NCBI RefSeq assembly: GCF_017792025.1
Contig: NZ_CP046956.1
Coordinates: forward strand, 868,001 to 932,000
Reading direction: 5' to 3'
Origin: Sediminibacillus dalangtanensis
GTDB taxonomy: Bacteria > Bacillota > Bacilli > Bacillales > Amphibacillaceae
DNA: 64,000 nucleotides
Position 1 is the stretch's first letter, and the number at the start of each line of letters is the position of its first letter. This document shows positions 56,801 to 64,000 of the stretch, piece after piece. The notes under the pieces were generated by a model, which made no database searches, had not been told where the DNA came from, and saw only the letters and a program-made list of their open reading frames with translations. The position numbers and the translations under genes are program-made.

Positions 56801-57008
56801 ATAAACCCTGGTAATTTATACCTAACCTGCCGGAGAAGAGTAACTGCCATTCTGCCTAATCAATAAACACTGCCTTTACGGGCAACAAAACGGCTGTGCT
56901 ACAGGAGTCAAGAAAATAAAAATCCAGTTTATAAAGATGAGTGGAACAAACAGGTTGAAGCTTCAGCCCTTCCACACGAAGCCATGAGAGGGACAGGCAA
57001 AAATAAAA

Positions 57009-57597
57009 GGAGCCTGGGACAAAAGCATCGTGACCAAAATGAAAACCGAACGATTCCCAATTCGTTCGGTTTTTTTGATGAGCTAAAAGCAAATGCTATG
57101 AAAAGTGCCACTTTCCACTCCGGCAAGGTACTGCGCTTTCCGCGGGCATGGCTTCAGCTAACTTGGCAAAGCATACCGCTTTGCCAAGTGGATCTTCAGC
57201 TCGCGCTCATCCCGCTGGAGTCTGCGTACCTTGCCTCCGTTGAAGGAGATACCTTCTCTTCAGATGTGATTTCCGTGTTGCCCTATTTCTGTTACAGATA
57301 GAAAGCTGAGCTGCATGGAAACCGCTTATTTATGCTATTATCAGATTGTAAAGAATAAAGGAACCCCCATGCTGATTTTCGTCTTCGTCACTGTTTAGAT
57401 ACCTATCAGCCAATAGAAGAATACGGTTTATCTTGTCTTGATCATGTGGAAATCAGAGCACAAAAACGTAGCGATTCGAAGCACGTATCAAACAACAGGA
57501 TAAAAAGAAAATACACAAATAAAACCGAACGAATTTGATTGGCATTTGGAATTCGTTCGGTTTTTGCTTTGTTGGTCATGTTTTGTCCCGGCCTCCT
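57009..57597. repeat. Full-length composite MITE-like element
   Basis: About 590 bp with ~70-bp imperfect inverted ends: GGAGCCTGGGACAAAAGC...CCGAACGA on the left, and its inverted relative GTCCCGGCCTCC on the right. The centre holds a nested palindrome 57118-57241. It carries no credible ORF for a transposase. The whole 56801-57600 gap is otherwise empty. Confidence 0.8.
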
Positions 57598-57600
57598 TAT

Positions 57601-57861
57601 TTAGAAGGGAAAATAGAAAAAAATCAGAAACAAGGCAATAGCAATCAAAAAAGTTGCTCCATAAATGATACTTAGCAAGGGCACATTTTCCTTCATCGAG
57701 CGCTTTTCATAGTCCATCGAACGATCCAACTCCTGTTCATGCCGATTCTCGGCTTTTTCATAGACCCTCGCTTTGTCTGACTCCGACTTTCCTAATCGCA
57801 ATGTTATAATAAGGGCAGCGATACAGACGATAAAGGCTGAGATCATCAAAAAAACATACAT
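57601..57861 (-). CDS. Small two-helix membrane protein
   Basis: An 86-residue protein with membrane helices at both ends (YVFLMISAFIVCIAALIITL and LLSIIYGATFLIAIALFLIFF) and a charged link (RVYEKAENRHEQELDRSMDYEKRSM). AGGGGGGAT precedes ATG 57861. It lies where B. subtilis has small yhj genes, but I cannot name it. Confidence 0.65.
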   Translation of the reverse strand: MYVFLMISAFIVCIAALIITLRLGKSESDKARVYEKAENRHEQELDRSMDYEKRSMKENVPLLSIIYGATFLIAIALFLIFFYFPF

Positions 57862-58064
57862 GTTATCCCCCCTAAAAGGTTCTCTGTCTCTATTATCTGT
57901 GTTTATTAGAAGAAAAACAACGGGAGAATGTGACACAGGGGACACCCTCTAACAGAAAAAGACAACGGACTGGGCAATTTTCCTTGTTTACATTACAATT
58001 AAAATAGGGAAACTGGTTAGTAAGCAGTACATAACTGCAAGTGCGGGTGCGAGGAGAATAGAAC

Positions 58065-58700
58065 TTGTACATATTTAACATAGATATCAACGAACTTAGA
58101 GAATTAATTGAAAGTAATAGATTTGATGATTTGCTGATGCAGCTATTGAAAACGTATGAAGGCCTCGGACCGCTGCCGGGCATTTTACTGCCTTTCATTG
58201 AGGCTTTTCTGCCGTTTTTGCCGCTGGTCGTTTTTGTGCTTGCCAATGCAGCGGCATATGGATTGCTCGAAGGCTTTTTGTTTTCCTGGATCGGTGCCAG
58301 TGCCGGGGCTTTATGTGTCTTTATGCTTGTGCGCAAGCTTGGAAATAAACGTTTTTTTATTTGGCTGCGGAAAAATAAGCAAGTGGAGCGGGTGACCGAA
58401 TGGCTGGAACGGCACGGATTCGGTCCGTTGTTTTTGCTAATGTGCTTTCCGTTTTCTCCGTCTTCTGTCATCAATATCGTCGCTGCGTTGTCCAAAGTCA
58501 GCTTTCAACAATTCATCCTTGCCGTGCTATTGGGAAAGACGGTGATGATTTTTACGATTGCCTTCGTGGGGGACAGTATTGTTTCTTTTGCCCAGAACCC
58601 GGTCAAGACAATCGTCGTCGGAATCTGTATTCTGTTGTTTTGGATCTTCGGTAAATTCTTAGAGCAGCGGCTGCAAAGCAAGGCCAGGGAACGAGGGTAG
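58065..58700 (+). CDS. yhjE: TVP38/TMEM64 (VTT-domain) membrane protein YhjE
   Basis: A 211-residue VTT/DedA-related membrane protein with six hydrophobic segments. The core motif FPFSPSSVINIVAALSKVSFQQFILAVLLGK (about residues 126-157) is the VTT signature. A TTG start follows GAGGAGAATAG. It precedes sipV as yhjE does in B. subtilis. Family members are thought to move or flip lipids; the substrate here is unknown. Confidence 0.86.
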   Translation: MYIFNIDINELRELIESNRFDDLLMQLLKTYEGLGPLPGILLPFIEAFLPFLPLVVFVLANAAAYGLLEGFLFSWIGASAGALCVFMLVRKLGNKRFFIWLRKNKQVERVTEWLERHGFGPLFLLMCFPFSPSSVINIVAALSKVSFQQFILAVLLGKTVMIFTIAFVGDSIVSFAQNPVKTIVVGICILLFWIFGKFLEQRLQSKARERG

Positions 58701-58773
58701 CTTTTAAATAGAGGATTAATATTTTTTCTGAAGGGTAAAATATGGATAGAAACAGCACCTGGAGGAAAAGACA

Positions 58774-59316
58774 ATGAAAAGAATAAATTATTGGAAAGTA
58801 TTACGGACGGTAGTGATTGCAGGAATACTGGCAGTACTTTTCCGTTCGTATTTATTTGCTAGTTATGTTGTGGACGGAAAATCGATGGAGCCTACCCTGT
58901 ATGACGAAAACTTGATCATGGTGAACAAGATGGCCTATGACTTGCACAATATCAACCGGTTTGATGTGATTGTCTTTCACGCTAATGAAAAAGAAGATTA
59001 CGTGAAACGTGTAATCGGCACCCCGGGAGATACGATCGAGTACAAGAACGACCGTTTATATCTGAACGGAGAGCCGGTCGAGGAAGAGTATTTAGAACCG
59101 TTTAAAAAGGATGATGGCAAACCGCTGACAGAAGATTTTTCCCTGGATGGAGTCACGGGTGAGAGTGAAGTGCCAGAGGGGAAACTGTTTGTCATGGGAG
59201 ATAACAGACGGGAAAGCCTGGACAGCAGGTATTTCGGATTTGTTTCCCAAGACGAGGTCGTCGGAAAGGTTGACGTGAGATACTGGCCGCTTTCACAATT
59301 AGGTGTGAGCTTTTAA
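58774..59316 (+). CDS. sipV: Signal peptidase I (SipV-like)
   Basis: A 180-residue type I signal peptidase with one N-terminal membrane helix. The catalytic serine is in VDGKSMEPTL (about residue 37) and the lysine in DYVKRVIGTPGD (about 77). FVMGDNRRESLDSRYFG is box D/E. It cleaves secreted-protein leaders outside the membrane. Placing after yhjE supports SipV; among several Bacillus paralogues the exact one is inferred. Confidence 0.88.
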   Translation: MKRINYWKVLRTVVIAGILAVLFRSYLFASYVVDGKSMEPTLYDENLIMVNKMAYDLHNINRFDVIVFHANEKEDYVKRVIGTPGDTIEYKNDRLYLNGEPVEEEYLEPFKKDDGKPLTEDFSLDGVTGESEVPEGKLFVMGDNRRESLDSRYFGFVSQDEVVGKVDVRYWPLSQLGVSF

Positions 59317-59389
59317 AAAAACTTTTCGCACGCTCAATCTTACAGTGATACAAAATGCAACCTAGTGAAACCTGAGAAGCTAGTTCTAT

Positions 59390-59500
59390 GTTATTATAAA
59401 GTGCTTAGACTCGCTTTGACAGAATACTTCGCTTTCCGCAGGCTTCGCACGGAGAGCGTAGTGTATTTCCGTAGCACCGTATTAGCACCTTACATTACCA
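59390..59500. repeat. Hairpin-forming intergenic repeat
   Basis: GAATACTTCGCTTTCCGCAGG and GGAGAGCGTAGTGTATTTCC are complementary with several mismatches. It resembles pieces of other intergenic repeats here (CTTTCCGCGGGC). No gene. Confidence 0.45.
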
Positions 59501-59566
59501 TGATAAAAAATGGTACGCCATATACGTGGGATGAAGGTAATTGGGATAAAACGAAACAACCAACAG

Positions 59567-59600
59567 GGACAGTCATCTCAGGAGGGGCTGTCCCTATTGG
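59567..59600 (-). terminator. Possible terminator of the ZIP-like gene
   Basis: AGGGACAG / CTGTCCCT arms around a GC-rich loop; there is no good T run, so it is only likely. Confidence 0.45.
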
Positions 59601-59607
59601 TGTGTAA

Positions 59608-60339
59608 TCAAATGATCAACAACAGCAGGGTGTAGCCGGCAACACCCGTCAAAAAAGCGCCGAAGCTGCTTTGTCTTTCTTCGGGAAGCTCTTCTTTTAA
59701 AATATTGAGAATGACACCGCCGGCAAGAAAAGCTGTTAAAAAGGAAACAAGGAACGGCTTCACCTCATACAAACTTCCTACTATCCAGCCGACCAGCACT
59801 GCCACGCTCAGCAGCCAGCGGCCGTATTTATCATAAACCCTTTCGTGTCGTTCGCGGAGACTGAAATCATTAATGATAAAATGGACAGCCAGCGCCAGAA
59901 AGTAAAAAAACATTCCTGTAATGTCCGTAAATTCCTCAGTAATCAATAAATAGCCAATAATCGCATTATAAAAAAAGAAGGAACCAATATGGGTCCAAAA
60001 AACTCCCGTATTGGTCTTACCCGGACCGGCAGCGTTATTTTTTCGTTTAGACACTTTTACCATCCGTTCCAGTCCATAAAAAAGGGTCAGTCCTGCAAGG
60101 GCGACCAGGTAAATATGTGATTCCAGAAAAGATAAACCTTCTGTAGTCAATGTCTCTTCGACAGCCTGCTGGTGTTCATTCAGATCGGGCAATAAATGAA
60201 TAAACACATATGCGACAGCAACGCCGCCGGAAATAGACAGAAGCCTGCTCCTCGGTACATTGTTCAGGAACAGCAATTTTTCGGAAAATAAATGAATCAA
60301 AACAAAACACAAAGCAAACAAAAAACTCATCCAGAACAT
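59608..60339 (-). CDS. ZIP-like membrane protein
   Basis: A 243-residue membrane protein with about seven helices. SISGGVAVAYVFIHLLPDL near residue 35 and HFIINDFSLRERHERVY and GGVILNILKEELPEE resemble ZIP metal permeases, though the classic paired H-x-x-x-E site is incomplete. Metal transport is thus uncertain. ATG at 60339 follows GGAGGAAG; the frame from 60498 has no ribosome site. Confidence 0.65.
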   Translation of the reverse strand: MFWMSFLFALCFVLIHLFSEKLLFLNNVPRSRLLSISGGVAVAYVFIHLLPDLNEHQQAVEETLTTEGLSFLESHIYLVALAGLTLFYGLERMVKVSKRKNNAAGPGKTNTGVFWTHIGSFFFYNAIIGYLLITEEFTDITGMFFYFLALAVHFIINDFSLRERHERVYDKYGRWLLSVAVLVGWIVGSLYEVKPFLVSFLTAFLAGGVILNILKEELPEERQSSFGAFLTGVAGYTLLLLII

Positions 60340-60453
60340 GTAAATTCTTCCTCCTTCCCTGACTCTTTCGTTATTCCCTGTTTGGTAAAGGATTATCCGG
60401 ATTTTTTCTACCAAAAGAAAGCTTGTCCAATCTCTGGTCAGACCGCTATGTAA

Positions 60454-60482
60454 TTGAATAAAACGAACGTTTGTTCTATAAT
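60454..60482 (+). promoter_or_regulatory. Promoter-like pair containing a LexA-type box, plus strand
   Basis: TTGAAT and TATAAT are 17 bp apart and CGAACGTTTGTTCT (60464-60477) fills the spacer. No plus-strand gene follows before addB at 61718, and the two nearby genes are on the minus strand. Confidence 0.5.
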
Positions 60483-60509
60483 GGGATAGAAACAGCAAGG
60501 GAGCTGTTT

Positions 60510-61640
60510 TTAATCAGGCAGCACCCTTGCAAAAACGGTCAGCCCGGTAAACAGGAGTGGAATCAGCAGCAATACTAGCGAAAATCCGATTGTTGGAGCT
60601 AAAGCAGATCCCATAGTAGCACCAGACAAAAGGGTAAACGAGTAAATCGCAACAGCACTTGTTCCGGCGGTTGCATGACGTCCAACCAGGAGTACAACCA
60701 TGGGGATGGTCAGCGATGTGGATACAATCATGAAAAAGGAAGCAATTGCAATGGTTCCTACATTTAAATGAATAGCCGCTGGAAGAAACCCGGCTGCCAT
60801 AATCGCCAAATGCAGCCGCAGTACCCGTTTGGCTCCGAATTTTTTCAACACAATGCTTGTAAAAAAAGAAGGGAGAATCCCGATTAAGCTGATGGCGCGG
60901 AACAACTGCAGCGGAATCGGAAATTCGGGCCAGCTGGTATAAAGATAGATTTCAAAAGCCCCATAGAACAGCATGATCGGAAACAATAGGAAAAAGGCGA
61001 TCAGGTAAAGACTGCGGACAATGCGGTTGCGCAAGCATGATAAAATAGAAGCAGTAAGTTTCTTGAACTGAAGACCGTTTGCTTTGGCAGATGGTTGCAA
61101 GGTAAACAATAAAAAAATGAAACAGGAAAGATAAAATACACTGAAGGCAATGAACACACTGGAAACAGAAAAAATATCGGCGAATGCTGCTGCAATAATT
61201 TGACCGAATACACCGGCAAAAAGGAATCCGGTATTGATGAGAGCGATGGCTAATCCCTGCAGGGCGGGGGAAAAGCTGCGAAAACAATAGCCGAATGCCA
61301 GGGGTGCGAAACTTGCAGCAAGCAGCCCTTGTATTACACGCAATAATAAAATAGATTCGATGGAATCAGCCAGGGCGATGGCCGCGGTTATTAGCGTCAA
61401 TATAGCCATACCGGTCAACATGATCCGGCTTAAAGGCAGCTGATCGGCTAAAAACCCGAAAAACAAAAGACCGAATGCGTATGCCAGGATAAAGAAAGAA
61501 CTGGCCAGAGAAGCATTCCCGATTGATACGTTGTACGTTTCGGACAGCAGCGGATGCAAGGGGATCATTACATACAAACTGCTTGCGACAAAAACAGCAC
61601 AATAAATCAAGGCGGCCGCGCTAATCGTTTGCTTGGCCAT
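60510..61640 (-). CDS. MFS transporter
   Basis: A 376-residue major facilitator with about 12 hydrophobic segments. The A-motif region GFLADQLPLSRIM is present but the second basic pair is reduced. It most resembles drug or sugar efflux carriers; no substrate can be named. ATG at 61640 follows AAAAGGAGGCGG. It is divergent from addB with a 77-bp shared gap. Confidence 0.83.
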   Translation of the reverse strand: MAKQTISAAALIYCAVFVASSLYVMIPLHPLLSETYNVSIGNASLASSFFILAYAFGLLFFGFLADQLPLSRIMLTGMAILTLITAAIALADSIESILLLRVIQGLLAASFAPLAFGYCFRSFSPALQGLAIALINTGFLFAGVFGQIIAAAFADIFSVSSVFIAFSVFYLSCFIFLLFTLQPSAKANGLQFKKLTASILSCLRNRIVRSLYLIAFFLLFPIMLFYGAFEIYLYTSWPEFPIPLQLFRAISLIGILPSFFTSIVLKKFGAKRVLRLHLAIMAAGFLPAAIHLNVGTIAIASFFMIVSTSLTIPMVVLLVGRHATAGTSAVAIYSFTLLSGATMGSALAPTIGFSLVLLLIPLLFTGLTVFARVLPD

Positions 61641-61717
61641 TCTGCCGCCTCCTTTTCGATAGACTAGTGTACTATATGTTTCAAGGATAATTTTGTGAAA
61701 AAGGGGAGAGAGTGACG

Positions 61718-64000
61718 ATGGGTGTCCGGTTTTTATTAGGAAAAGCAGGGGCTGGAAAAAGTAATCACTGCCTGCAGGAAATAGAAGGAAAATTGAACGA
61801 AGATCCAAAAGGACCACCGCTTTTGTATATTGTGCCGGACCAAATGACCTTTCAGCAGGAATATGCGCTACTGAAAAGGGATTCGATCAACGGGAGCATC
61901 AGAGGGCAGGTATTCAGTTTTTCACGTTTGTCCTGGCGGGTTTTTCAGGAGACCGGAGGAGGCACCAGGAAGTTTATCAGCTCTACGGGTGTCCAAATGA
62001 TGCTTCGGAAAATCACCGAGGAACGGAAATCCGATTGGAATGTGTTCCAAAAAGCGATTGAAAAGCAAGGCTTCATGGAGCAATTGGAGCAGATGATCAC
62101 CGAGTTCAAACGGTACCGGATTTCCCCTGAAGCACTTGCCGGGCAAATCGTTAACATGGATCGCTTCACCCATAAGTACCCCGGGGAGAATGCATTGCGG
62201 AATAAGCTGGAAGACTTGAGTTATATCTATGACCGGTTGGTCGATGCGTTGCGAGATCAATATATTGATAGTGAGGATCAGCTGCAGCTGTTGGCGGAAA
62301 AAATAGAAGAGGCATCATCCCTTGAAGATGCAGAAGTGTATATTGACGGATTTCATCATTTCACGCCGCAGGAAATGCAAGTTGTCGAAGCATTGATGAA
62401 AAAAACAAAGCAGGTGACCATCACTCTGGCTATAGATGGGCCAGCAGATGAAGAAGCGTCTGAACTGGATTTGTTCTGTCTGCCGACCGAAACCTATCAT
62501 GCTGTCCGGGCTGTTGCAAAGGAAAACGGCATCCCGGTCGATGAAATCCGGCACCTTGGGCAGGAAGAAGGACGGTTTGCCAACAGACCATATTTTTCTC
62601 ATTTGGAGAAGTACTTTGATAAACGACCGGCACCTGAATACCCGGGCTATGTGCCGATTCAGCTGGCACAGGCTGTCCATCCGCGTGCAGAAGTAGAAGG
62701 AGCGGCACAGGAAATCCTGCGTATCGTCCGGGAGGAAGGCTACCGGTATAAAGATATCGCTGTTCTGATCCGCCAAACGGACGTTTATCATGATTTGATC
62801 GACACCGTTTTCGAAGATTACGGTATCCCTGTGTTTATCGATGAAAAACGGACGATGATGAATCATCCGCTGCTGGAGCTTATCCGTTCCGCACTTGATG
62901 TAGTGGAAGGGAACTGGCGCTATGATGCGGTATTCCGTCTTCTGAAAACGGGCTTTATTCCTGCATCTGACAGTGAATATCCTTTAACGGAAGATGCGAT
63001 TGATGAATTGGAAAATTATGTTCTGGAATATGGCATCCGTGGTAGAGACCGCTGGTTCAGTGACCAGGAGTGGAGGTTTCAGCGTTTTCGGGGATTTGAC
63101 CAGGCATCGCAAACAGATAAAGAACGGGAAATCCAGTCGAGGATCAACCGCTACCGCAGCCAAGTAGTCCAGTTTCTTCAACCGTTTGACGAACAAGTCA
63201 GGGGAGCGGCTACTGTCATGGATAGAGCGAGTATCCTTTTTGAATGGTTGGAAACGCTCCAAGTACCACGCCAACTGGAAGAAGTCCGTACGGAATTGGA
63301 CGAGCAGGGGCGAAATGAACAAGGGCGGGAACAGGAACAAGTATGGGACGGGGTGATTCAGCTTCTCGATGAAATGGTAGAGATTATCGGGGAAGAGCGT
63401 TTGTCGTTACAGGTGTTCCGTACTACCCTGGAGTCCGGTTTTGAATCGCTCAAATTTGCCCATGTACCACCAAGTATGGACCATGTTGTCACCGGTACAA
63501 TCGACCGGTCGCGGATCAGCGGTATCAAGTGTGCCTTTTTGCTGGGGGTCAACGAAGGGGTCTGGCCGATGAAGCCGGCAGCAGATGGCATGATTTCGGA
63601 AGAGGAACGGGAATTGCTTGCGGAGCAAGGTCTCCGTTTGGCAGATGGCAGCAAACGCCAGCTGCTGGATGACTGGTTTTATGTCTACCTTGCTTTTACT
63701 TGTGCACAGGACAAGCTTTGGATTAGCTATCCGCTTAGTGATGAGGAAGGAAAATCAAAAGTACCATCCCAGTTGATTAATCGTATCGAGGATTTATTCC
63801 CGACCTGTTGCGATCACCTGCTACTGCAGGATCCGGAAGAACTGATGGAAGCCGACCGGTTCATCTCGACCCCCATAAAGACGAGATCGGCGCTGACAGC
63901 GCAGCTGGCCCGGAATTTGCGCGGCTATCCGATTCATGATATCTGGTGGAATGTATTAAACTGGTATATCGAGCATGAGCCGAAGGATGGCACTGTATTT
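61718..64000 (+). CDS. addB: ATP-dependent helicase/nuclease subunit AddB, 5' part
   Basis: The gene runs off the right edge after 761 codons; full AddB is about 1150-1200 residues. It opens MGVRFLLGKAGAGKS, a Walker A, and continues with YIVPDQMTFQQEYAL, VFSFSRLSWRVF, YIDGFHHFTPQE and LLGVNEGVWP. AddAB processes double-strand DNA ends and recognises Chi. The C-terminal nuclease and iron-sulfur region are outside the window. AAGGGGAGAG precedes the ATG. Confidence 0.93.
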   Translation, partial: MGVRFLLGKAGAGKSNHCLQEIEGKLNEDPKGPPLLYIVPDQMTFQQEYALLKRDSINGSIRGQVFSFSRLSWRVFQETGGGTRKFISSTGVQMMLRKITEERKSDWNVFQKAIEKQGFMEQLEQMITEFKRYRISPEALAGQIVNMDRFTHKYPGENALRNKLEDLSYIYDRLVDALRDQYIDSEDQLQLLAEKIEEASSLEDAEVYIDGFHHFTPQEMQVVEALMKKTKQVTITLAIDGPADEEASELDLFCLPTETYHAVRAVAKENGIPVDEIRHLGQEEGRFANRPYFSHLEKYFDKRPAPEYPGYVPIQLAQAVHPRAEVEGAAQEILRIVREEGYRYKDIAVLIRQTDVYHDLIDTVFEDYGIPVFIDEKRTMMNHPLLELIRSALDVVEGNWRYDAVFRLLKTGFIPASDSEYPLTEDAIDELENYVLEYGIRGRDRWFSDQEWRFQRFRGFDQASQTDKEREIQSRINRYRSQVVQFLQPFDEQVRGAATVMDRASILFEWLETLQVPRQLEEVRTELDEQGRNEQGREQEQVWDGVIQLLDEMVEIIGEERLSLQVFRTTLESGFESLKFAHVPPSMDHVVTGTIDRSRISGIKCAFLLGVNEGVWPMKPAADGMISEEERELLAEQGLRLADGSKRQLLDDWFYVYLAFTCAQDKLWISYPLSDEEGKSKVPSQLINRIEDLFPTCCDHLLLQDPEELMEADRFISTPIKTRSALTAQLARNLRGYPIHDIWWNVLNWYIEHEPKDGTVF

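Noticed and set aside
59365-59607. 80-codon frame between sipV and the ZIP-like gene
   Set aside because: It reads through hairpin repeats and has no ribosome site.
1-64000. Defence island, prophage, CRISPR array or secondary-metabolite cluster
   Set aside because: No Cas, toxin-antitoxin, restriction, phage structural or synthetase genes and no regularly spaced repeats were seen; the gene content is mainly conserved Bacillaceae core.

Overview
The window is chromosomal DNA from a low-GC, spore-forming member of the Bacillaceae. Spore markers include two alpha/beta SASP genes, a YheC/YheD coat-type protein, YhaL and a YjcZ-type micropeptide. ComK, LiaFSR and the coproporphyrin-type heme genes also fit. 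A three-gene glycine betaine uptake operon with a divergent GbsR-type regulator suits a halotolerant genus (Terribacillus, Halobacillus, Virgibacillus or Oceanobacillus type), but the genus cannot be fixed from sequence reading alone. From memory of Bacillus subtilis, most of the gene order from about 7 kb to the end follows the yhe-yha-ecs-hem-yhf-comK-yhj-addB region, with local inversions and insertions.

Layout. 0-7 kb: fumC, a YihY membrane protein, tandem SASP genes, a zinc-ribbon protein, the shared sugar-import ATPase msmX and its PucR-type neighbour. 7-13 kb: YheC/D, yheB, yheA, yhzC and the NatAB-like exporter yhaQP. 13-20 kb: the SbcD/SbcC-like pair yhaO-yhaN, a GbsR-family regulator and an inverted, enlarged YhaM-like HD exonuclease. 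20-25 kb: an MFS carrier, yhaL, the foldase prsA and several tiny genes. 25-29 kb: GbsR-like regulator and opuA-type betaine transporter, followed by a decayed ISL3 transposase. 30-36 kb: yhaH, hit, ecsABC, an M20 amidohydrolase and a ferritin-like protein. 36-41 kb: a PAP2 phosphatase, the envelope-stress system liaFSR, and the disulfide pair bdbC/thioredoxin. 41-48 kb: hmoB, pbpF and the heme operon hemEHY. 48-56 kb: yhfH, yhfI, lplJ, lcfB under a FadR-type operator, an M48 protease, a coiled-coil protein and comK. 56-64 kb: a Mistic-like orphan, an SOS-type WYL-YolD pair, yhjE, sipV, a ZIP-like protein, an MFS carrier and the 5' part of addB, cut by the window end.

Gaps longer than 300 bp mostly hold repeats. 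One family has ends resembling GAGCCTGGGACAAAAG and a CCGAACGA/TCGTTCGG hairpin. It occurs as a long element of about 590 bp (57009-57597), a shorter internally deleted form (1405-1663), a bare palindrome (13549-13656) and single hairpins behind genes. A second family (3019-3206, 23547-23692) carries the CTCGAGG/GGCGCTTGCGCTTTT signature.

No CRISPR array, rRNA, tRNA, prophage or obvious multi-gene defence island was found. The best leads are an orphan Mistic homologue without a potassium channel, an SOS-controlled WYL-YolD operon without its usual polymerase partner, and the repeat family caught at several stages of decay. These are modest leads; I see no clear new multi-gene system.
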